Positions 1-5,300 of a DNA stretch of 6,781 nucleotides are shown here, piece by piece. The first letter of the stretch is position 1; every line of letters starts with the position of its first letter. Below the pieces are notes generated by a model. That model searched no databases, was not told the origin of the DNA, and worked only from the letters and a program-made list of their open reading frames with translations. The position numbers and the translations under genes were made by a program. Origin of the DNA: Dehalococcoidia bacterium (GTDB taxonomy: Bacteria > Chloroflexota > Dehalococcoidia > JACVQG01 > JAHKAY01); assembly GCA_030744635.1 (NCBI GenBank), contig JASLQE010000221.1, forward strand, positions 1 to 6,781. The letters run 5' to 3'.

Positions 1-879
1 AGGTTTGACTATTTAAACGGTGTTGCCACAGCCCACACCTGCATCCACATCCGACAGGCTTACGGCAGCTGGGTCCAGCATGTCCCCACCCTGGATGGCT
101 TCAGCTACTACCTCTCTATGCCTTCCAAACCCACCAGCCCCCGGGCACGACCGTTCCTAATCAGTGAGATGGAGGACCTCCAGCGAGCGATTGAGGAGTG
201 GACCGGCAAGGCAATCAGCCCCCAGGCCCTCCAGGAGGCGATAGAGGTCTACAATCTGAATAGACGGCTTATGCGACAAGTATACGAGTTGCGAAAGGCC
301 GATAACCCCCCGGTGAGCGGCGAGGAATGCATGTTTATGGTGATAGCCAGCCAGTGCATGGACAAGGCTGAGCATAACCGTATCCTGCAGGAAGTGCTGG
401 CAGAGCGCACCGGTAAGGAAGGTAATGGCTGTGGTACCCGCCTTATGCTAATCGGTAGCGAAGACGACGATACCGAGTTCTTGCGCATGACCGAGTCCAT
501 GGGCGCTAACGTGGTTATTGATGACCATTGCACCGGTAGCCGTTACTTCTGGGGGGAAGCCCCACCGGCTGAGAGCCCGGTGGCCTCTTTAGCGGACCGC
601 TACATTAACAAAATACCCTGCCCGGAGAAGGACTGGGACGGCCGGGTGCGGTGGGAGCACATATTCAATTTGATAGATGAGTACCGCGTTGAAGGGGCAT
701 TGCTCATACAGCAGAAATTCTGTGACCCTCACGAATTTGACATACCACTGTTGACGAAGGTCCTACAGGAGGAGAAGGACATACCGTGCCTGTTCCTGGA
801 GTTTGATGTCACTGTCCCTGCCGGGCAGTTTCGTACCCGGCTGGAGGCGTTCTTAGAGATGGTCTCATTGGGTGTGTGA
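1..879 (+). CDS. bzdN: Benzoyl-CoA reductase active-site subunit, BzdN/BcrC-like, 3' part
   Basis: The reading frame is open from base 1 and gives 292 residues before TGA, so the gene starts upstream; the ATG at 118 is internal. It belongs to the 2-hydroxyacyl-CoA dehydratase / benzoyl-CoA reductase (HgdB/BcrB/BcrC) family. Three cysteine motifs are visible in the fragment: AHTCIHIRQAY (Cys14), DDHCTGSRYFW (Cys177) and QQKFCDPHEFD (Cys241). The family uses three such cysteines to bind the active-site [4Fe-4S] cluster. The ending GQFRTRLEAFLEM is the usual family C-terminus. CDPHEFD followed by a VTVP-GQFRTR tail resembles BcrC/BzdN more than BcrB/BzdO, but I judge this from memory. BcrC/BzdN proteins are roughly 380 residues, so about 90 are missing. 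With a BzdO-like partner it would reduce benzoyl-CoA or a related CoA thioester in the cytoplasm. A 2-hydroxyacyl-CoA dehydratase subunit is the main alternative; the two unequal ATPases next door argue against it. Confidence 0.85.
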   Translation, partial: RFDYLNGVATAHTCIHIRQAYGSWVQHVPTLDGFSYYLSMPSKPTSPRARPFLISEMEDLQRAIEEWTGKAISPQALQEAIEVYNLNRRLMRQVYELRKADNPPVSGEECMFMVIASQCMDKAEHNRILQEVLAERTGKEGNGCGTRLMLIGSEDDDTEFLRMTESMGANVVIDDHCTGSRYFWGEAPPAESPVASLADRYINKIPCPEKDWDGRVRWEHIFNLIDEYRVEGALLIQQKFCDPHEFDIPLLTKVLQEEKDIPCLFLEFDVTVPAGQFRTRLEAFLEMVSLGV

Positions 880-905
880 CATCTGACAAAGGCCTGTGTT
901 ATAAT
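876..905 (+). promoter_or_regulatory. Putative sigma70-type promoter for bzdP-bzdQ-bzdM
   Basis: GTGACA at 876-881 matches the -35 consensus at 5 of 6 positions. TATAAT at 900-905 is a perfect -10, and the spacer is 18 nt. The -35 box overlaps the stop codon of the upstream reductase gene. Transcription would begin near 912 and give a leader of about 34 nt ending in a strong ribosome binding site. This would let the ATPase and ferredoxin genes be transcribed apart from, or in addition to, read-through from upstream. No operator palindrome is obvious. Seen in sequence only. Confidence 0.6.
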
Positions 906-930
906 ACTCAGATTTTAATATTGTCGGGCA

Positions 931-937
931 AAGGAGG
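931..937 (+). promoter_or_regulatory. Strong Shine-Dalgarno of bzdP
   Basis: AAGGAGG lies 8 nt before the ATG at 946, an essentially perfect anti-16S match. It fixes that ATG as the start. Confidence 0.85.
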
Positions 938-945
938 TCCAATTT

Positions 946-1716
946 ATGGTAGCCGCTGGTATTGATGTAGGGGCAGAGACAGTTAAAGTCGTTCTCTTGA
1001 ATGGCGAGAAGGTAGTTGGCTCCAGTATCGTAAGGGGGGGCTTAGACAGGTCCAAGTCAGCAGACGAGGCGATGGACGAGGCCTTGAAGTCAGCAGGGCT
1101 GTCCCGGGGCGATGTGGAGCGCACCGTTGCCACCGGCATCGGCCGTAAAGAAGTGGAGTTCGCCACTGCGGTAGCCACCGAGATAGCTGCTGACGCCAGG
1201 GGTGTAACTGTGCTGTTCCCATCAGTCCGCACCATCATAGATGTGGGCGCCGAAGAGGCCCGTGGCATCAAGACAGATGGCACCGGTCAGGTTACTGACT
1301 TCGCCAAGAACGAGAAATGTGCCGCCGGTGTCGGCTCATTTGTAGGCTCCATGGCCCGGGCGCTTGAGATACAGTTGGAGGATATGGGACCCCTTTCCCT
1401 TGAGTCCGACAAGGAAATTCCCATGAATGTCACCTGTGTGGTATTCGCAGAGTCCGAGGTGGTATCCCTCATCCACGCCAAGGTACCCAAGCCGGATATT
1501 GCCCGGGCTATACACGGTGCCATCGCGACTCGTACCACCTCCATGGTGCGTCGGGTGGGTATAGAAAAGGAAGTGGTGTTCATTGGCGGCGTAGCCAAGA
1601 ACCCCGGTGTTGTAGAATCGCTTAAGCGCCACCTGGGCGTGGACTTTCTCATCCCTGAGGAGCCGCAGATGGTGGGTGCCATTGGGGCTGCCATGATAGC
1701 GGCCACAGCGAACTAA
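946..1716 (+). CDS. bzdP: Benzoyl-CoA reductase ATPase subunit, BzdP-like
   Basis: This 256-aa protein is of the BcrA/BcrD/BadF/HgdC ATPase family (actin/hexokinase/Hsp70 fold). Phosphate-1 motif AAGIDVGAETVKVV is at residues 3-16 and the adenosine-loop-like IGGVAKNPGVV at 213-223. Cys125 (NEKCAAGVG) and Cys164 (NVTCVVFAESE) are 39 residues apart, like the two cysteines with which each HgdC subunit holds half of an inter-subunit [4Fe-4S] cluster. With the BzdQ-like neighbour it should form the ATP-hydrolysing module that passes low-potential electrons to the active-site subunits. The phosphate-2 region reads DVGAEEARGIK (99-109) instead of the usual D-x-GGQD, so the two ATPases differ in this loop. 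The start is supported by a strong ribosome binding site. It sits 66 nt after the active-site subunit gene and 16 nt before bzdQ. Family is secure; subunit naming follows remembered similarity to Azoarcus BzdP. Confidence 0.9.
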   Translation: MVAAGIDVGAETVKVVLLNGEKVVGSSIVRGGLDRSKSADEAMDEALKSAGLSRGDVERTVATGIGRKEVEFATAVATEIAADARGVTVLFPSVRTIIDVGAEEARGIKTDGTGQVTDFAKNEKCAAGVGSFVGSMARALEIQLEDMGPLSLESDKEIPMNVTCVVFAESEVVSLIHAKVPKPDIARAIHGAIATRTTSMVRRVGIEKEVVFIGGVAKNPGVVESLKRHLGVDFLIPEEPQMVGAIGAAMIAATAN

Positions 1717-1723
1717 GAGGAGG
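1717..1723 (+). promoter_or_regulatory. Shine-Dalgarno of bzdQ
   Basis: GAGGAGG directly follows the bzdP stop codon and lies 9 nt before the ATG at 1733. This supports the long N-terminal start over the internal ATG at 1814 and suggests close coupling of bzdP and bzdQ translation. Confidence 0.75.
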
Positions 1724-1732
1724 TAGGTAAAC

Positions 1733-2617
1733 ATGGCTGAGCAAAAGCCTGAGTTTTGGCGCTGGCATGAGTATACCTGGCGGGACGAGGGAAAAAACTG
1801 GAAAGACTACGAGATGATTACCGCCGGTGTGGATATCGGCTCGGTGAGCAGCAAGGCTGCCGTCATGGTGGACGGAGAGCTATACTCCTATAGCCTCTAC
1901 CGCACCGGCTCCAGCAGCCCGGATAGCGCCCATAAGGCCATGCAGGGGTGCCTTGAAGGTACCGGCATGACAATAGATGACATAAAGTTCATAGTGGGCA
2001 CCGGATACGGGCGGGTTAATGTCCCGTTTGCCCATAAGACAGTGACCGAGATTGCCTGCCACGCCCGTGGGGCCAACAGCATGAACGCAGGGGTGCGCAC
2101 CATTCTGGACATGGGCGGGCAGGATTGTAAAGCAATTCTCTGCGACGAGCGGGGCAAGGTGCAGCAGTTCTTGATGAACGATAAGTGCGCGGCAGGTACC
2201 GGCCGCGGCATGGAGGTGGTATCTGACCTGCTTTCAGTGCCCATAGGCGATATCGGCCCCCTGTCCCTGGGCGTAAACCGGGAGCCCCCACCGGTAAGCA
2301 GCACCTGCGTGGTATTTGCCAAGACCGAGGCGGTAGGCTTGCTGCGTGAGGGCTTCGATGTGGCAGAGGTGCTGGCGGCCTACTGCGCAGCCATGGCCCA
2401 CCGTGTTGTGACCCTGATACAGCGGGTTGGAGTGCAGAAGGAGTTCGCCATTACCGGCGGCATCTCTAAGAACTCCGGCGTGGTCAAGCGCATTGAGAAG
2501 GAGTTGGGTGTAGAGGCGGTTGAGATAGCGCCGGATGCACAGCTTGCCGGAGCCATTGGAGCTGCCAATTTCGCCAAAGACCTGCTAGCAAAGCAGATGG
2601 CAAGGGCTGGTGGATAA
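1733..2617 (+). CDS. bzdQ: Benzoyl-CoA reductase ATPase subunit, BzdQ-like
   Basis: This 294-aa ATPase is a paralogue of the preceding protein. The first 28 residues are an extension rich in Trp and acidic residues (FWRWHEYTW), which I recall as typical of BzdQ. Phosphate-1 motif ITAGVDIGSVSSKAAV starts at residue 29. Phosphate-2 is canonical, LDMGGQDCKAI (125-135), and the adenosine-side motif is ITGGISKNSGVV. Cys152 (NDKCAAGTGRG) and Cys192 (STCVVFAKTE) should supply the second half of the [4Fe-4S] cluster shared with BzdP. The role is ATP-dependent electron activation for the reductase. The start is chosen by the ribosome binding site at 1717-1723 and because the extension looks conserved in the subfamily. 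The stop codon overlaps the ferredoxin start (TAATG), which implies translational coupling. An HgdC-type dehydratase activator is less likely, since those are homodimers encoded by one gene. Confidence 0.92.
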   Translation: MAEQKPEFWRWHEYTWRDEGKNWKDYEMITAGVDIGSVSSKAAVMVDGELYSYSLYRTGSSSPDSAHKAMQGCLEGTGMTIDDIKFIVGTGYGRVNVPFAHKTVTEIACHARGANSMNAGVRTILDMGGQDCKAILCDERGKVQQFLMNDKCAAGTGRGMEVVSDLLSVPIGDIGPLSLGVNREPPPVSSTCVVFAKTEAVGLLREGFDVAEVLAAYCAAMAHRVVTLIQRVGVQKEFAITGGISKNSGVVKRIEKELGVEAVEIAPDAQLAGAIGAANFAKDLLAKQMARAGG

Positions 2618-2892
2618 TGTTAGCTAACTACGGGTACTCGGACGGGTCGGGTACCTACTACATCACCTTAGATACGGACAAGTGCAACGGATGTGGAGAC
2701 TGTGTGACAGCGTGTCCTCAGCAGATGTTCCTAGTGGAGCCTGACGACTATGATGATGATAAGGTCGTAATCAAGGAAGCGATGCGCAAAGATGTGAAAT
2801 ACCTGTGCGCACCTTGCAAGCCCACCGCCGGGCCCAGAGAGTTGCCCTGCGAGGCGACGTGCGCTCCGGGGGCCATCGTGCACTCGTGGTGA
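2617..2892 (+). CDS. bzdM: 2[4Fe-4S] ferredoxin, BzdM-like electron donor
   Basis: This 91-aa protein carries a classic cluster motif CNGCGDCVTACP (Cys23, 26, 29, 33). A second, irregular set is Cys64-X2-Cys67-X10-Cys78-X3-Cys82, ending CEATCAPGAIVHSW. Eight cysteines with a long insertion in the second motif fit a two-cluster ferredoxin related to the Alvin type, in which the clusters are low-potential and unequal. Between the motifs is an acidic stretch (EPDDYDDDK). It is the likely direct electron donor to the BzdPQ ATPase module, matching the position of bzdM in Azoarcus bzdNOPQM. The ATG shares one base with the bzdQ stop codon and has only a weak Shine-Dalgarno, so translation is probably coupled. 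It is the last gene before the terminator at 2941. The ferredoxin assignment is firm; its partner is inferred from context. Confidence 0.9.
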   Translation: MLANYGYSDGSGTYYITLDTDKCNGCGDCVTACPQQMFLVEPDDYDDDKVVIKEAMRKDVKYLCAPCKPTAGPRELPCEATCAPGAIVHSW

Positions 2893-2940
2893 CATAACAA
2901 AGATAGTGCGACATTATTGTCCTTATATAATGTTGACATA

Positions 2941-2973
2941 AAGTGCCCCTGTCTACAGGGGCACTTTTGTTTA
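2941..2973. terminator. Intrinsic terminator between convergent bzdM and hflX
   Basis: AAGTGCCCCTG (2941-2951), a TCTA tetraloop and CAGGGGCACTT (2956-2966) form a perfect 11-bp stem. On the + strand it runs into TTTTGTTTA, a good terminator for the bzd genes. That T-rich stretch overlaps the hflX stop codon (complement of 2971-2973). Read on the - strand the stem is followed only by CACTTTATG, so termination of hflX is plausible but weaker. Confidence 0.9.
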
Positions 2974-4056
2974 CTTCAGAGAGGCCGCGATGCGCCGCCG
3001 CAGCACTTCCAGCCCCCAGCCGGTCAATGCGGATACCGCCACCGAATCGCCCAGCCGGGTCCGCTTAGCCTGGCGGCCCGGCAGCAGGTCTACTTTGTTT
3101 AGCACCATCAACCGGGGCTTGTCCGATACCCCCAGCTCGGATAGGGTCTCCTCCACCGTGCGGAACTGTAGTGGGGCCAGGGGGTGAGTGATATCCACCA
3201 CATGCACCAGTACTGCGGAGTCCTTGAGATCCTCCAAGGTGGCACGAAATGCGGCTATGATACTGGGCGGCAATTTCTGTATAAAGCCTACGGTATCGCT
3301 GGCCAAGGCCGCTACGCCCCCGGGCAAGTGGAGGCGGTGGGTGGTGGGGTCCAGCGTGGCAAATAGCTTGTTTTCTATAAACGCATTGGAGCGGCACAGG
3401 GCGTTGAACAGGGTGCTCTTACCCGCGTTGGTGTAGCCCACCAGAGATACGACCGGCAGGCCCTCCCGCTGGCGGCGCTGGCGGTGTAATGAGCGCTGAA
3501 GGCGCACATCTTCCAAGAGAAGGGTAAGCCGGTGTATACGGCGGCGTATGAGGCGCCGATCCGTCTCCAACTGGGACTCCCCTGGCCCTCGGGTGCCGAT
3601 ACCCGCTCCCAGCCTCTCCAGGTGAGGCCACCGTCCCGCCAGGCGGGGTAGCAGGTACTGGTGCTGGGCAAGCTCCACCTGTAGCTGCCCCTCTCGTGTG
3701 CGAGCGCGTCGGGCGAAGATATCGAGTATAAGGGCGGTGCGGTCAAGCACCTTCAGGCCCAGTGCCAGCTCCAGGTTGCGGCCCTGTATAGGGGAAAGCT
3801 CGTCGTCGCATATAAGCAGGTTGTAGCCCAAGGGCTGTATGAGGTCTGTCGCCTCTGAAAGCTTGCCCTCACCCATGTAGAAGCGGCTTGAAGGGCGCAC
3901 CAGGTGCTGGCTAAGCCTGCCCACCACTTCTGCCCCAGCGGTGCCGGCCAGTTGCTCCAGCTCGTCCAGGGAGTCGTCCAGTGTCCACCCGTACCGCCTG
4001 CCCTTCACCCTTACCCCAATAAGCAGCGCCTTCTCTGGCTCCCTCGTCTCATGCAT
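2971..4056 (-). CDS. hflX: Ribosome-associated GTPase HflX
   Basis: This 361-aa protein has the HflX layout. An N-terminal HflX domain (about residues 8-195) includes the RPSSRFYMGEGK region and the family signature ERLGAGIGTRGPGE with QLETDRR after it. The GTPase domain has G1 GYTNAGKS (207-214), G2 within TLDPTT (234-239), G3 DTVG (254-257), G4 NKVD (320-323) and G5 SAL (342-344). HflX binds the 50S subunit and splits stalled or hibernating ribosomes under stress, acting in the cytoplasm. The protein stops soon after G5, so it lacks the C-terminal extension of the 426-aa E. coli protein; such short forms are common. The ATG at 4056 has no Shine-Dalgarno and an in-frame stop lies a few codons upstream, so no longer start is possible. 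It is separated by 77 nt from dapL and may be co-transcribed or use its own promoter. Confidence 0.96.
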   Translation of the reverse strand: MHETREPEKALLIGVRVKGRRYGWTLDDSLDELEQLAGTAGAEVVGRLSQHLVRPSSRFYMGEGKLSEATDLIQPLGYNLLICDDELSPIQGRNLELALGLKVLDRTALILDIFARRARTREGQLQVELAQHQYLLPRLAGRWPHLERLGAGIGTRGPGESQLETDRRLIRRRIHRLTLLLEDVRLQRSLHRQRRQREGLPVVSLVGYTNAGKSTLFNALCRSNAFIENKLFATLDPTTHRLHLPGGVAALASDTVGFIQKLPPSIIAAFRATLEDLKDSAVLVHVVDITHPLAPLQFRTVEETLSELGVSDKPRLMVLNKVDLLPGRQAKRTRLGDSVAVSALTGWGLEVLRRRIAASLK

Positions 4057-4087
4057 ATTTATGTCAGTATATTATGACTTTATGTCA
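4057..4087 (-). promoter_or_regulatory. Possible hflX promoter with direct repeats
   Basis: On the - strand TATACT (4071-4066) ends 9 nt before the hflX ATG, close enough for a leaderless or nearly leaderless message, in keeping with the missing Shine-Dalgarno. No good -35 box is visible at 16-18 nt. Two copies of TGACATAAA (4087-4079 and 4066-4058) lie in the same orientation 21 bp apart and flank this box, so they could be a regulator's half-sites. Weak evidence by sequence alone. Confidence 0.35.
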
Positions 4088-4101
4088 TACCATAGCTTTG
4101 G

Positions 4102-4130
4102 CAGGCCCGCCAAACAGCAGGGAGGGCCTG
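4102..4130. other. Hairpin downstream of dapL
   Basis: CAGGCCC (4102-4108) and GGGCCTG (4124-4130) can pair around a 15-nt loop, directly after the dapL stop codon. There is no T-run on the dapL side, so it may be a weak terminator, an mRNA 3'-end stabiliser or chance pairing in GC-rich DNA. Confidence 0.3.
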
Positions 4131-4133
4131 TTA

Positions 4134-5300
4134 TCACAGGGAAGGTCGCCAGCCACTGAGCCGCTTCAGGCCTTCCTCAAGGTCATCGTCGCTGAGGGTA
4201 AGCGAAAGGCGGATGTAGCCCTCCCCGGCATCACCGTACCCCACTCCTGGGGTGACTACTACGGCGAGTTTCTCAAGCATCTCGGTAGCCAGAGAGACAG
4301 AGGTATACCCCGCGGGCACCCTGGTCCATATATACAGGCTGGCTTTAGGGGGCTGGGCCTTAAAACCGGCCTGGTTGAGCACCTCTATCAGGCGGTCACG
4401 CCGGCGCTGGTAAACGGCGTTATGCTCGGCTATGCATTCCTGGGGGCCTTCCAGGGCGGCTATAGCCATCTCCTGTACGGCTTGGGGAATACCCGAATCT
4501 ATGTTGGATTTCACCTGCATCATGGCATGCACCGCATCGGCGTTGCCCACCAGCATGCCGATGCGCCAGCCGGTCATATTGTAGCTCTTGGACCAGGAGT
4601 GGAACTCTATGCCCACATCCATAGCGCCGGGGGCCTGGAGCAGGCTAACCGGCCGGTAGTTGTCAAAGGCCACCTCGGTGTAGGGGGCATCGTGGCACAG
4701 CACCAGGTCATGCTTTTTGGCGAAAGACACGGCCTTCTCAAAAAAGTCCATCCCGGCCACGGCGGCGGTGGGGTTGTTGGGGTAGTTTATCCACAGCATT
4801 TTGGCCCGCTGGAGCACCGGGGGTGGCACCGCATCCAGGTCGGGGAGGACGCTGTTCTCCTCGGTAAGGGGCATGTAGTGAGGCTGGCCTCCTGCCAGCA
4901 GCGTGCCCATGCGGAAAGGTGGGTAAGAGGGGTCCGGCACCAGGGCCACATCCCCGGCGTCTATGAAGCACAGGGCGGCGTGGGCGATTCCCTCCTTGGA
5001 GCCTATAAGAGGCATGACCTCCTTATCCGGGTCCAGTGTTACTCCAAAGCGACCCTCATACCAGCGAGCTATGGCCTGGCGTAGCTGCGGCAGGCCATCG
5101 GTCTCCGGGTAGCGGTGGTTGGTGGGCACTTGTGCCGCCTGGCACAGGCGGTCAATTATGTGCTGGGGTGTGGGGATATCGGGGTCTCCTATGGCGAAGC
5201 TCACCACCCTCTCTCCTTGGGCGCGCTTCTCGGCGATTTTACGACTAATCTCTACAAACAGGTAAGGGGGTAACAGGTCCAGGCGCTTAGCCAGGCGCAT
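4134..5300 (-). CDS. dapL: LL-diaminopimelate aminotransferase (DapL-type)
   Basis: This 388-aa protein is a fold-type I PLP aminotransferase (class I/II). Visible motifs are FAIGDPDIPTP (35-45), YPETDGLPQLRQAIA (64-78), IGSKEGIAH (99-107), INYPNNPTA with the PLP-contacting Asn (171-179), HDAPYTE (203-209), the Schiff-base lysine Lys238 in SWSKSYNMTGWRIG, and the substrate-carboxylate Arg364 in YIRLSLT. DapL converts tetrahydrodipicolinate and glutamate to LL-diaminopimelate and 2-oxoglutarate in one step, bypassing the succinylase or acetylase routes. The specific call rests on overall similarity and on the immediate neighbour dapF, which uses the product. A general aspartate or alanine aminotransferase is possible on motifs alone. 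The start ATG overlaps the dapF stop codon (TAATG) and is preceded by AAGGAGG with a 10-nt spacer, so the two are coupled. Confidence 0.88.
   Translation of the reverse strand: MRLAKRLDLLPPYLFVEISRKIAEKRAQGERVVSFAIGDPDIPTPQHIIDRLCQAAQVPTNHRYPETDGLPQLRQAIARWYEGRFGVTLDPDKEVMPLIGSKEGIAHAALCFIDAGDVALVPDPSYPPFRMGTLLAGGQPHYMPLTEENSVLPDLDAVPPPVLQRAKMLWINYPNNPTAAVAGMDFFEKAVSFAKKHDLVLCHDAPYTEVAFDNYRPVSLLQAPGAMDVGIEFHSWSKSYNMTGWRIGMLVGNADAVHAMMQVKSNIDSGIPQAVQEMAIAALEGPQECIAEHNAVYQRRRDRLIEVLNQAGFKAQPPKASLYIWTRVPAGYTSVSLATEMLEKLAVVVTPGVGYGDAGEGYIRLSLTLSDDDLEEGLKRLSGWRPSL

Noticed and set aside
118..879. ATG at 118 as the true start of the first gene
   Set aside because: The same frame is open back to base 1 and encodes a conserved cysteine motif (AHTCIHIRQAY) before this ATG, so the gene is truncated by the window edge.
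1814..2617. Shorter BzdQ start at the internal ATG 1814
   Set aside because: The ATG at 1733 has a good Shine-Dalgarno 9 nt upstream, and the Trp-rich N-terminal extension resembles that recalled for BzdQ proteins.
2926..2931. Perfect TATAAT between bzdM and the terminator, as a promoter for a small RNA
   Set aside because: No -35 box lies 16-19 nt upstream, and a transcript from here would run at once into the terminator hairpin. The nearby TTGACA (2933-2938) is on the wrong side of it.
2917..3102. Small + strand frame of 61 codons starting in the intergenic gap
   Set aside because: It runs through the terminator hairpin and then antisense through the end of hflX, with no Shine-Dalgarno sequence and no family resemblance.
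4074..5084. Long open frame (336 codons) on the + strand opposite dapL
   Set aside because: It is antisense to a gene with all aminotransferase motifs intact, has no recognisable domain, and has the skewed Gly/His/Val composition of an antisense shadow in GC-rich DNA.
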